Source of the DNA: Polaromonas sp047303325
GTDB lineage: Bacteria; Pseudomonadota; Gammaproteobacteria; Burkholderiales; Burkholderiaceae_C
Assembly: GCF_047303325.1 (NCBI RefSeq)
Contig: NZ_JBKBEX010000002.1
Span: forward strand, 1 to 64,000
Direction: 5' to 3'
Length of the DNA: 64,000 bases
Made by a program: the position numbers and the translations under genes. Shown here piece by piece: positions 16,535-24,809 of this stretch; position 1 is the first letter of the stretch; each line of letters opens with the position of its first letter. The notes beneath the pieces were generated by a model. The model had not been told where the DNA came from, did no database searches, and saw only the letters and a program-made list of their open reading frames with translations.

Positions 16535-17043
16535 TACTTAGTACTCGAGTCAGTACGTGCAGAATGTTCGTGATCTGGCTATGTATGCTTGTTAGTCTGA
16601 TTTACGGATGTGGTACGCCGAGACTTTCTGAAGTAGCCATTCCCACAAATAAGCAGAACTGCGGCCTTCAGGCTCCGCCAGACGGAGCTGGAAGTAACTA
16701 TGTTCACGGGACATATCTTTTTATCTATCCACGGGCGATGCCAAGCAATTACACCGGTTGTCAGGTGGCTTGGGATGAAGACGGAAGAAAGTGGATGGTG
16801 CTCTTCATAGAAGATGGGCATACAAAACGCGAGTGGGTAACCTATCCTTCCGGTTCAAATGACGGCAAATACGTTTGTATTTATGAGAATGATTCGCTCG
16901 TAAATGTCGAAGAGAGGTTTTGCCGGCCATACCAGCAAGCAACGCCTTTTGGCGATCTCTTATTCAAAAGCGTAGATGTTGGCGCTGATCCAGTCGCTCT
17001 CCGGAAACTGAAAGAGCTACAGCATAGAGCTGCAACCAGATAA
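16522..17043 (+). CDS. Putative lipoprotein, candidate immunity protein for tip 2
   Basis: A 173-aa protein whose ATG (GGAG 8 nt upstream) overlaps the end of the Rhs tip by 13 nt, implying translational coupling. The N-terminus has Arg residues, a hydrophobic stretch (about 15-29) and a lipobox-like LIYGC with Cys30, so it is predicted to be a lipoprotein. The mature part is globular and contains paired Cys residues (NCGL, TGCQ, KYVCIY, RFCRPY). A periplasmic lipoprotein directly behind a tip with phospholipase/nuclease-like motifs suggests protection against a toxin acting in the periplasm. No family is recognised. Confidence 0.65.
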   Translation: MWQLILSTRVSTCRMFVIWLCMLVSLIYGCGTPRLSEVAIPTNKQNCGLQAPPDGAGSNYVHGTYLFIYPRAMPSNYTGCQVAWDEDGRKWMVLFIEDGHTKREWVTYPSGSNDGKYVCIYENDSLVNVEERFCRPYQQATPFGDLLFKSVDVGADPVALRKLKELQHRAATR

Positions 17044-17044
17044 A

Positions 17045-17197
17045 GCTGTGAATTTTCGCGCTTGTTTGACCCGCTTTTTCATCGAGCGCTGAGCCATAGA
17101 TGACATCCCTTAGCGCAGGACGGAATACAGATTTCAGGGTTGTGATGGGATCAAGCGGCTGCGAAATAGGCGGGGCAGGTCGACGTGAAACTCAACA
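17045..17197 (+). repeat. Element R, copy 2
   Basis: It begins 1-2 nt after the stop of the lipoprotein gene (CTGTGAATTTTCGCGCTTG) and ends CTCAACAG, where CAGGC leads directly into Rhs sequence of cassette 3. Inner arms TTTTCGCGCTTGTTTGACCC and GGGATCAAGCGGCTGCGAAA are imperfect reverse complements. There is no coding capacity. Confidence 0.7.
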
Positions 17198-18970
17198 GGC
17201 CGGCCCACCACCGTGCTCGACCCCAATGGCTTGGCCAGCTATACCTACTACGACAGCCTGGGCCGGCCGATACAGACCCAGCAGCCGGCCAATATCGGAT
17301 CCGCTACGCCAACCACCATCGGCTTTGCCTACAACGGCGCTGACGGCCTGACCCAGGTCACTGACCCGCGCAACCTGGCCACGACTTACAGCCCTAACGG
17401 CCTGGGTAACGTCACAGCACAAACCAGCCCGGACACGGGCACGAGTCAATTCACCTATGACGCCGTTGGGAAGGTGCTGACCAAGACCGACGCCAGAGGC
17501 AAGCTTACGCAGTACACCTACGACAACGGGGATCGCCTGACCCGTGTGCAATACGCCACCGGGACCGACAGTGTCTTTGAGTATGACGGTGGCACCACGC
17601 CCACGCCGGCCGTCATGGGTGAACTGACCAAGATCACGGATGCCAGCGGCCAGGTGGTCTACACGTACGACAGCATGGGCCGCAAGACCAGCAAGACCCA
17701 GGTAACGGGCGCTCGTACTTTCACTGTTGGCTACACCTGGGGTGACACAGGCAGCGCCTTGGACAAGCTGACGGCGATTACCTATCCGAGTGGCACCCGG
17801 GTCAATTACAGCTATGACGCACAGGGTGTGGTTTCGGGCATCGCGGTCAACCCGCCGAACGCCAATGGCGTGGGTACCAACACCGGCAGCACACTACCCC
17901 TGCTATCGGGGATCACCACCAATGCCGAAAGCAAGATAACCGGCTGGACCTGGGCCAGCACCAAGACCCAGGCCATCAGCTATGACGCGAACGGCCAGAT
18001 CAGTGCCTATAACCTGGGTGACCCGACAACAACCGGTATCCGCCGCACCATTGTTCGTGACAGCGCGGGGCGTATCACGGGTTACACCCACACCAGCAAT
18101 GGAACTCCTGTCCCCGCGCTGGACCAGAGCTTTGGTTATGACAACCTGAATCGCCTGATCAGCGCCACCCTGGGTGCTACGGCTATCCAGTACAGCTATG
18201 ACGCCACGGGCAACCGTACGGCCAAAGTTGTCAGCGGAACCAACTACCCCAACACCATCTCGGCCACCAGCAACAAGCTGAACCAGACCCAGGATGTGGG
18301 GGGGACGGCCACCATCGTGCACGACGCCGCGGGCAATATCACGAGTGATGGGGCTAATACTTATACCTACAGCGACCGGGGCCGGCTGGATACCATGACG
18401 AATGCCGGCGGCACAGTCAGCTACAGCTACAACGCGCTGGAGTTGCGGGTTGGCAAGACTGGGCCGACAGCGCTTATTCCAACCGGTGCGGCTTATTTCG
18501 TCTATGACGAAGAAGGTAAGCTACTCGGCGAATACGATGCGAACGGAGCTCCGGTCTATGAAACCATTTACCTGGGAGGTCCGGTCGGGGTAGTCAAGCA
18601 GACAGGTACTGCGGGCGCGAGCAACATTGCGATTAGCCTTTACAACGTCTCGACTGATCAGCTTGGTGCGCCGCGCGTCATCACCCGCCAGAATGATGAA
18701 GCGATTGCTTGGCGCTGGGATTCGGCCGAGGCTTTTGGTGCAACGGCGCCTGATCAAAATCCCAGCAGCCTAGGGACCTTCACGTTTAACCAGCGCTTGC
18801 CCGGTCAAACTTTTGATGCAGAGAGTGGATTGTTCCAGAACTGGAATCGGGAGTACGACCCGAGAATCGGGCGCTATATGCAGTCCGATCCGATTGGGCT
18901 TGAGGGGGGCATTAATACCTTTGCATACGTCGACAATGATCCGTTAAGTTATGCCGATCTAACAGGTCTG
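17195..18970 (+). repeat. Rhs core DNA repeat, copy 3
   Basis: The third copy of the Rhs body repeat, starting in a YD repeat (RPTTVLDPNGLA region) directly at the end of element R copy 2 and ending at the DLTGL codons. It is shorter at its 5' end than copy 2, so the two truncations arose separately. Confidence 0.9.
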
Positions 18971-19327
18971 CAGGTAACAATTCCAGCGCCCGTCATTGCG
19001 CCGCTAGCAGGTTCTCTAGCTCGCCCATCTATTGGGACATTGATTGATCCCGTAGTTACCCCAGGCATTCCTCCAGAGCAGGATCCTTACGATCCGAAAA
19101 AAGATCAAAAATGTAAAAACCTTCAAAAGCGAATAAAAAATTTGCAAGATGAGGTTTACAACAAACGTTACCCAGACCTGCAAGCAAATCCTCAAAATTT
19201 GCCTCAACGGATCGGGCCGGGAGAAGCGCTAAAAGATACGGTTAGAGGCCACGAAAAACTCTTGAATCGACAATTGCGCAGGCTCAGAGAGCTCGAAGAG
19301 CAACACCGCGATGAGTGCCTGTGTTAA
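17213..19327 (+). CDS. 5'-truncated Rhs cassette 3 with helical, Cys-containing tip 3
   Basis: A 704-aa frame from a GTG at 17213 with no ribosome binding site, no signal peptide and no Ig domain. YD repeats and core are intact (RLPGQTFDAESGLFQNW, RYMQSDPIGL, closing DLTGL). The tip (about 586-704, 118 aa) begins with a Pro-rich linker, then a charged helical domain, with KCKNLQKRIKNLQDEV, a region near RIGPGEA, GHEKLLNRQLRRLRELEE and a terminal ECLC. Conserved-looking Arg/His and flanking Cys are visible but no known nuclease or other toxin motif is recognised. The following gene is a candidate immunity gene. It is likely a silent tip reservoir unless transcription enters from upstream. Confidence 0.7.
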   Translation: MLDPNGLASYTYYDSLGRPIQTQQPANIGSATPTTIGFAYNGADGLTQVTDPRNLATTYSPNGLGNVTAQTSPDTGTSQFTYDAVGKVLTKTDARGKLTQYTYDNGDRLTRVQYATGTDSVFEYDGGTTPTPAVMGELTKITDASGQVVYTYDSMGRKTSKTQVTGARTFTVGYTWGDTGSALDKLTAITYPSGTRVNYSYDAQGVVSGIAVNPPNANGVGTNTGSTLPLLSGITTNAESKITGWTWASTKTQAISYDANGQISAYNLGDPTTTGIRRTIVRDSAGRITGYTHTSNGTPVPALDQSFGYDNLNRLISATLGATAIQYSYDATGNRTAKVVSGTNYPNTISATSNKLNQTQDVGGTATIVHDAAGNITSDGANTYTYSDRGRLDTMTNAGGTVSYSYNALELRVGKTGPTALIPTGAAYFVYDEEGKLLGEYDANGAPVYETIYLGGPVGVVKQTGTAGASNIAISLYNVSTDQLGAPRVITRQNDEAIAWRWDSAEAFGATAPDQNPSSLGTFTFNQRLPGQTFDAESGLFQNWNREYDPRIGRYMQSDPIGLEGGINTFAYVDNDPLSYADLTGLQVTIPAPVIAPLAGSLARPSIGTLIDPVVTPGIPPEQDPYDPKKDQKCKNLQKRIKNLQDEVYNKRYPDLQANPQNLPQRIGPGEALKDTVRGHEKLLNRQLRRLRELEEQHRDECLC

Positions 19328-19341
19328 ATTGAGGGGCACGA

Positions 19342-19827
19342 ATGATCGATCAATTTCCCGATTTGTTAACTCAGATTTCTGCCGCAGAGAGTGAGCGTAG
19401 TGCTGCTCTCTGCAGCCGGCTTGCTGACACCTTCGAGGATGATTTGCTTGAGCACGATGGATTCCCCGATGCCCATTTAAATTTCTTCTTAGCCTTGCTA
19501 TCGAAGAAGCAGTACTACGACAAGCCAGGTGTTTGGAATTTTATTCTTGCTGTGAATAATTCGAGGGATGCTTTGACCAGCGCACAGTGCGAACGCATCA
19601 CGACTGCCTTCATCGATAACTTTGCGGCTTATCAGGACAAGGATTTGTGCTTTGCTGTCTGCGACTTTGTCGCTCGAAATTTGGAGTCATTTAAAGCATC
19701 TGACTTGCTGCAACAGTTGAAGCGCCTAGAGTTGCAGAAAGCCGCTGATTTGCGGGGTTATGCAGATGAAGGCCTCTATATTCTTGGACAAGAGATTAAG
19801 CGTGCGGCTCGGAATGCTACAAACTAA
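19342..19827 (+). CDS. Candidate immunity protein for tip 3 (161 aa, all-helical)
   Basis: It starts 14 nt after the Rhs stop with a strong GAGG ahead of ATG 19342. The protein is acidic, soluble and predicted all-helical (repeating amphipathic helices, as in LLTQISAAESERSAAL and DLLQQLKRLELQKAADL), similar to small HEAT-like or four-helix immunity proteins, though no family is recognised. The immediate position behind an Rhs tip is the basis for the immunity call. The gene is relatively AT-rich. From 19828 to 19961 no gene or signal was seen. Confidence 0.65.
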   Translation: MIDQFPDLLTQISAAESERSAALCSRLADTFEDDLLEHDGFPDAHLNFFLALLSKKQYYDKPGVWNFILAVNNSRDALTSAQCERITTAFIDNFAAYQDKDLCFAVCDFVARNLESFKASDLLQQLKRLELQKAADLRGYADEGLYILGQEIKRAARNATN

Positions 19828-19961
19828 ATAACTGTTCACGTCTGTCCTGCCAGAGCAAACAGCCAATCTCCTTCTTAACCTAAAACAGAAGGTCGCCTGC
19901 AACTCCTTAGTCGCTAAGGCTGGGGTTCACCGTGCCACCAGCATTGGTCATGGTGGCCAGC

Positions 19962-20114
19962 TTGTGGATTTTCGTGCTTGATTGATCCGTTTTTCCATCG
20001 AACGAAGAATCATTGGTCACACCCCTTTGCATAGGACTGAAGGGCAAAATTCAGGTTGTGATAGGGTCAAGTTACTGCGAAAAAGGCGGGCACATCGACG
20101 CGGAATTCAACAGT
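19962..20114 (+). repeat. Element R, copy 3
   Basis: The third copy, separated by ~134 nt from the stop of the 161-aa gene. It ends GACGCGGAATTCAACAG exactly at the stop codon of lldD, marking the right border of the Rhs array. It starts with a one-base variant (CTTGTGGATTTTC). Confidence 0.7.
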
Positions 20115-21262
20115 CAGTAAGTCCCAGGCACAAAAATCCCGCTATCCACCGCCTTGATATCCGTCCGCCCGCAAAACGCCATGGTCAGGTCCAGCTCCTT
20201 GTGGATGATCTCCAGCGCCTTGGTCACGCCCTGTTCGCCCATGGCGCCCAGGCCGTAGAGAAAAGCGCGGCCTATATAAGTGCCTTTGGCGCCCAGGGCA
20301 ATCGCCTTGAGCACGTCCTGGCCGGAGCGTATGCCGCCGTCCATGTGCACTTCAATCTGGCTGCCGACGGCCGCGATGATCTCGGGCAGGCAGGAGATGG
20401 AGGACATCGCGCCGTCAAGCTGGCGGCCGCCGTGGTTGGAGACGATGAGGGCATCGGCGCCTGAGTTGACGGCGAGTTTCGCGTCCTCGACGTCCTGAAT
20501 GCCCTTGAGGATGAGCTTGCCGCCCCAGCGTTTTTTGATCCACTCCACGTCGCCCCAGTTGAGGGCCGGGTCGAATTGCTTGGCGGTCCATTCCGAGAGC
20601 GAGCCCATGTTCTCCACGCCCTTGACGTGGCCCACGATGTTGCCGAAGCCGTGGCGTTGGGTGCCCAGCATGCCCAAACCCCAGCGCGGCTTGGTCATGA
20701 GGTTGAGGATGGTGGAGAGTGTGGGTTTGGGCGGGGCGCTCAGGCCGTTCTTGAGGTCTTTGTGGCGCTGGCCGAGGATTTGCAGGTCCAGCGTGAGCAC
20801 CAGCGCGGAGCAGTTGGCGGCTTTGGCGCGGTCTATCAGGCTTTCGATAAAGGCGCGGTCCTTCATCACATAGAGCTGGAACCAGAAGGGGTGCCGGTCG
20901 GTGCCGGCGGCCACGTCTTCGATGGAGCAGATGCTCATGGTTGACAGCGTGAAGGGGATGCCGAATTTTTTGGCGGCGCGGGCGCCCAGGATTTCACCGT
21001 CGGCATGCTGCATGCCCGTGAGGCCCGTGGGCGCGATGGCGACGGGCATGGCGACCGGCTGGCCGATCATGGTGGTGGCCGTGCTGCGGTTTTCCATATT
21101 GACGGCGACGCGCTGGCGCAGCTTGATCTTCTGGAAGTCGCTCTCGTTGGCGCGGTAGGTGCTTTCGGTCCACGAGCCGGAATCGGCATAGTCGTAGAAC
21201 ATGCGGGGCACGCGTTTTTTGGCCAGGACGCGCAGGTCTTCAATATTGGTGATCACGGGCAC
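20114..21262 (-). CDS. lldD: FMN-dependent L-lactate dehydrogenase (alpha-hydroxy-acid oxidase family)
   Basis: A 382-aa enzyme oxidising L-lactate to pyruvate with electrons passed to the quinone pool at the inner membrane. The family signature SNHGGRQLD contains the catalytic His and Arg; MFYDYADSGSW near the start and HMDGGIRSGQDVLKA/GRAFLYGLG (FMN phosphate site) are present. Length fits lldD (about 380-396 aa). Other flavin alpha-hydroxy-acid oxidases share this fold, so substrate choice is by similarity of the whole sequence. The gene has its own short upstream region (21263-21339). Its 3' end was copied into the Rhs array at 13960-14158, showing that it was the array's neighbour when the duplication happened. 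Confidence 0.9.
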   Translation of the reverse strand: MPVITNIEDLRVLAKKRVPRMFYDYADSGSWTESTYRANESDFQKIKLRQRVAVNMENRSTATTMIGQPVAMPVAIAPTGLTGMQHADGEILGARAAKKFGIPFTLSTMSICSIEDVAAGTDRHPFWFQLYVMKDRAFIESLIDRAKAANCSALVLTLDLQILGQRHKDLKNGLSAPPKPTLSTILNLMTKPRWGLGMLGTQRHGFGNIVGHVKGVENMGSLSEWTAKQFDPALNWGDVEWIKKRWGGKLILKGIQDVEDAKLAVNSGADALIVSNHGGRQLDGAMSSISCLPEIIAAVGSQIEVHMDGGIRSGQDVLKAIALGAKGTYIGRAFLYGLGAMGEQGVTKALEIIHKELDLTMAFCGRTDIKAVDSGIFVPGTY

Positions 21263-21339
21263 GGCGATAGTCTCCTTGGTCGCCCAATGCTAAGGGTTTG
21301 GGCTGCCCGGCGATTGAATAAATTTTGGCGGGCTTCAAA

Positions 21340-23595
21340 TTATTTCAATACGGGCGCCTTGGCGCCGGCCGCGGCCTTGGCCTCGTGCACGCCGGCGCCG
21401 CGCACTTCAAAGCGAATCTCGTCGGCGACCTTGCCGCCGGCATCGACCAGCTGCACCACATGCCGGCCCGGCCAGGGCAACCACTGGGCCTGCGGGCCGC
21501 GCGCGAATTCCTTGCCGTCTATCAGCCAGCGCGTGCCGCGGCCTTCTGCGCTGAAGCTGATGCGCTGGTGCTTGGGCGGGATGTCCGGGTCCAGCGCGAT
21601 GATGGTGCCCGAGGCCGGGGCGGTGATGCGGGGCGGGGCGTCGGGTTCGGTCGTGGCTTTTTTGCCGGACCTGGAGGCCTTGGCCGGGCCGAAATCGCCG
21701 GTGCTGGAATTCGCGGCAAACATCGCCTGCTCCGTGCCCTGGATAAACCACTCGCTGCGCGCGGCCTCCAGCGGCGTACCGCCCTGATTGCCGAACTGCG
21801 TGCGGCTTTGCACCAGGCCGGCGGGCGGTGTCGGCGCGCGGCTGCGTTCGGTCTTGTGCAGGTAATTCATGAGCGCCGCCCAGATGGGCGCCGCGCCGCT
21901 GGTGCCGCTCACGTCCCACATGGGCGCGCCGCTGGCATTGCCTACCCACACGCCCACGGTGTAGCGCTGCGAAAAGCCCATGGCCCAGTTGTCGCGCATG
22001 TCCTTGCTGGTGCCGGTTTTGACGGCCGTCCAGAAGCGGGTGGCCAGCACGCTGTCGGTGCCGAAGGTGCGCGCGCGCGCCAGCGGGTCGGCCATGATGT
22101 CGGTCGCGATAAAGGCGGCGCGCGGGTCCAGCGCCGGTTTAAAGACAGGTTTGGGGTTTTTCGCGAGTGAGGGCGCGCTGTAGCGCCCGCCGTTGGCCAG
22201 GGTGCGATAGGCATTGGTGAGCGACAGCAGCGAAACCTCGCTGCTGCCCAGCGCCAGGCTGTAGCCGTAGTAGTCGCCCGATTCCTTGAGCGGCAGGCCC
22301 ACGGCCTTGAGCTGTTTGTGGAAGGCGTCGGGCGAGACCATGACCAGCGTGCGCACGGCCGGCACATTGAGCGAGGCGCCCAGCGCGGTGCGCGCCGACA
22401 CCAGGCCCTTGAACTGACGGTCGTAGTTTTGCGGGATGTAGAGGCCGCCCGAAGTCTGTATCTGCGAGGAGGAATCTTCGAGCAGCGAGGCCGCCGTGAT
22501 GCGCTTCTCGGCAATCGCCTGTGCATACAAGAATGGTTTGAGCGTGGAGCCCGGCTGGCGCAAGGCCGTCACGCCGTCGACCTCGGCTGCATCGCTCAAC
22601 TCACCCGAGGAGCCCACCCAGGCCAGCACCTCGCCGGTGGCGTTGTCCAGCACCACGATGGCGCCGTCTTCCACGTGGCGGCCGCGCAGCTCGCGCAGCT
22701 GCTGGGTCAGGGTTTGCACGGCGAAGCGCTGGAGCGGGGCGCGTAGGGTGGAGGCCAATGCCCAGGGCGCGTTAACCCGGCCTGGGGCGTTGCCGGCCTG
22801 GGCGGCCACCAGCCGGCGCGCCAAATGCGGCGCCACGCCCTCGCTCGCATCAAAAGCCTTGCGCTGCAGCGCGGCGGCGGCAAACAGATCGAGCCCCTCG
22901 CAGTCCACCTTGGCGGGTGCTTGCATGACCTTGAGTACGCCGCAGGCGCGCTGCGAAACCTGCGCCGCCTTGGCGTTGGGCGCGCGCACCAGTGCCGCCG
23001 CGATCGCCGCCTCGCGTTCGTCCAGCCCATGCGCGGCCTTGCCGAACAGTGTGCGGCTCAGCGCGTCTATACCCACCATTTCGCCACGAAAGGGCACAAG
23101 ATTCAGGTAAGCCTCGAGGATCTGGTCCTTGCGCCAGCGCGCTTCCAATATCTGGGCCGAGACGGTCTGGCCGACTTTTTGCGTGATGCTGCGCCCGCCC
23201 GCGCCGGCGCGCCAGTCTTCGTCCAGCAGCCCGGCCAACTGCATGCTGATGGTGGAGGCGCCGCGTGTTTTGGTGTTCCACAAATTGCCCCAGGCTGCGG
23301 CCGAGACCGCGCGCCAGTCCACGCCGCTGTGCTCGTAAAAACGCTTATCCTCGCTGAGCACCAGCGCCGTGCGCAGGGCGGGCGACACATCGGGCAGCGC
23401 CACCCACTGGCCGCGCCGCACAGCCTTGTCGGTGCGCAGGCGCTGCAGCAGCTCGCCGTTGCGGTCCAGCACCAGGGTTTCGGAGGGTTTGAAGTCGCGC
23501 TTGACTTCGTCGAAGCTGGCGACGGCGTGGGCGGGGCCCGTGGTGCACGCCGCCAGCAGCAGCGCAGCCGCGATGTGGCGTCTGATTCTGCTCAT
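21340..23595 (-). CDS. pbpC: Penicillin-binding protein 1C
   Basis: A 751-aa bifunctional peptidoglycan synthase. The transglycosylase part shows EDKRFYEHSGVDW (catalytic Glu about residue 80) and RGASTISMQL. The transpeptidase part has SxxK in PGSTLKPF (about 350), SxN in GASLNVPAV and KTGTSKDMRDNW (about 525). The C-terminal ~90 residues match the PBP1C-specific domain. The frame is open to 24102, but the ATG at 23595 gives a normal signal-anchor/lipoprotein-like N-terminus (LLLAACTTG) and overlaps the hydrolase stop by 4 bp. PBP1C typically pairs with the alpha-2-macroglobulin encoded upstream here; together they are thought to protect and repair the wall after attack by foreign proteases. 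Confidence 0.93.
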   Translation of the reverse strand: MSRIRRHIAAALLLAACTTGPAHAVASFDEVKRDFKPSETLVLDRNGELLQRLRTDKAVRRGQWVALPDVSPALRTALVLSEDKRFYEHSGVDWRAVSAAAWGNLWNTKTRGASTISMQLAGLLDEDWRAGAGGRSITQKVGQTVSAQILEARWRKDQILEAYLNLVPFRGEMVGIDALSRTLFGKAAHGLDEREAAIAAALVRAPNAKAAQVSQRACGVLKVMQAPAKVDCEGLDLFAAAALQRKAFDASEGVAPHLARRLVAAQAGNAPGRVNAPWALASTLRAPLQRFAVQTLTQQLRELRGRHVEDGAIVVLDNATGEVLAWVGSSGELSDAAEVDGVTALRQPGSTLKPFLYAQAIAEKRITAASLLEDSSSQIQTSGGLYIPQNYDRQFKGLVSARTALGASLNVPAVRTLVMVSPDAFHKQLKAVGLPLKESGDYYGYSLALGSSEVSLLSLTNAYRTLANGGRYSAPSLAKNPKPVFKPALDPRAAFIATDIMADPLARARTFGTDSVLATRFWTAVKTGTSKDMRDNWAMGFSQRYTVGVWVGNASGAPMWDVSGTSGAAPIWAALMNYLHKTERSRAPTPPAGLVQSRTQFGNQGGTPLEAARSEWFIQGTEQAMFAANSSTGDFGPAKASRSGKKATTEPDAPPRITAPASGTIIALDPDIPPKHQRISFSAEGRGTRWLIDGKEFARGPQAQWLPWPGRHVVQLVDAGGKVADEIRFEVRGAGVHEAKAAAGAKAPVLK

Positions 23596-24809
23596 ACCGC
23601 CAACCCCAGCTTGGTCGCCGCGCTGAAAAGCTGCAGCAGCTGCGCCTGCCAGAGCCCCTCGGCGTCCACGGCGGTCTGCACCAGCACGGTCTGCGTGACG
23701 CGGTCCACCAGCACGCGCTGGCCGTGGTGGCCGTTCATCATCATCCAGCTGCCGTCGGGCTTGGGGTGCCAGAAAAAGTACTTGTAGCCGAAATAGCGCA
23801 TGGCCGTGCCGTGCCGGCCCTGGGCGTCGGCGGCCGACCAGGAGGAACATTCGTCTATCCATTTTTTGCTGACGACCTGGCGGCCTTCGATGGCACCGTT
23901 CTGCGCGATCAGCTGGCCCAGCCGGGCCCAGTCGCGCAGCCGCGCGCCAAAGCCTATGCAGTTGAACTCCTTGCCCTTGCTGTCGCACAGCCAGCTGGCG
24001 TCGCCCTCGGCGCCCAGGGGCTGCCACAGGACTTCCTCGCAAAAGGCGGCAAGGGGCTTGCCGGTAATCTGGCGTATCACCATGCCGATGGTCAGCGGGC
24101 ACAGCTCGTTGTAGTTGTAGCGGGTGCCGGGCGGCTCCTGCACGGCGTTCCAGCCGCGCACCACGGCCTCCAGGTCGGTGTTGCCGCCGGAGAAGGCGCG
24201 CGGGTAGATCGTGGGGTTGTCGCGGTCGTGCAGTATGGCCGCGCCGCTGGACATATTCGCCAGATGGCGCAGGGCGATGCCGCCGTGCAGTGTGCCCTTG
24301 AGGTCCTCGACATACATCTGCGGCGTGTCGTCCATGGAGCGGATCAGGCCGCGGTCCAGGCAGATACCCAGCAGCAGCGAAGTCACGCTCTTGGCCATGG
24401 ACCAGCTGGTCATGCGCATCTCGGGCTTGCGGTCGAACTGGTAGGACTCCAGCAGCACCTGGCCCTTGCGCGCGACCAGCAGGCCTGTCACCGGCCAGGC
24501 CTTGAGGTAGTCCGCCGCCGATGCCGCGACCGGTGCAAAGGCCTTGAGGTTGTCAGCCGAGGCCACCACCAGCGGGGAAGCCTGCGCCGGCGCGGCGATG
24601 GGGCGCGCGCGGAACATGGCCTCGAAGCCGCCCGAATAATTGCCGATGCGGTAGTCCTTGTCGGTCCAGTTGCCGTTGGGGCCCCTGCCTGTCGGGTAGC
24701 CCAGGCTGCGCTGCCAGTCGGCGGCCGCCGCGGCCGCCGCGCGCGGCAGGGCAATACCCGCGGCGAGTGCGGCTGCGAGCGAAGCGGCGACGGCGCGGCG
24801 CTGGATCAT
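23592..24809 (-). CDS. Serine hydrolase of the beta-lactamase class C/esterase family
   Basis: A 405-aa exported protein with an Arg-pair and hydrophobic signal peptide (residues about 1-28; Sec or Tat cannot be decided). The nucleophile motif SxxK is SMAK (about residue 136), the Tyr motif is YNYNEL (about 230), and HHGQ near the C-terminus replaces the KTG box, as in EstB-type esterases and DD-peptidase-like members. It may act on peptidoglycan or esters. It lies between alpha-2-macroglobulin and pbpC with 4-bp overlaps on both sides, so it belongs to the same operon and probably to the same envelope function. It is not expected to be a true resistance beta-lactamase. Confidence 0.85.
   Translation of the reverse strand: MIQRRAVAASLAAALAAGIALPRAAAAAAADWQRSLGYPTGRGPNGNWTDKDYRIGNYSGGFEAMFRARPIAAPAQASPLVVASADNLKAFAPVAASAADYLKAWPVTGLLVARKGQVLLESYQFDRKPEMRMTSWSMAKSVTSLLLGICLDRGLIRSMDDTPQMYVEDLKGTLHGGIALRHLANMSSGAAILHDRDNPTIYPRAFSGGNTDLEAVVRGWNAVQEPPGTRYNYNELCPLTIGMVIRQITGKPLAAFCEEVLWQPLGAEGDASWLCDSKGKEFNCIGFGARLRDWARLGQLIAQNGAIEGRQVVSKKWIDECSSWSAADAQGRHGTAMRYFGYKYFFWHPKPDGSWMMMNGHHGQRVLVDRVTQTVLVQTAVDAEGLWQAQLLQLFSAATKLGLAV

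Noticed and set aside
13131..20114. Element R as an integron attC site, because its ends contain RYYYAAC-like sequences (ATTCAAC, ACTCAAC, GCTCAAC)
   Set aside because: An attC site begins with RYYYAAC and ends with GTTRRRY; here RYYYAAC is at the right end on the plus strand and no matching core is at the other end. No integrase gene is present.
21340..24102. 920-aa version of PBP1C starting at 24102
   Set aside because: The first 169 residues are out-of-frame sequence of the serine hydrolase gene; the ATG at 23595 gives the expected signal region and a 4-bp overlap.
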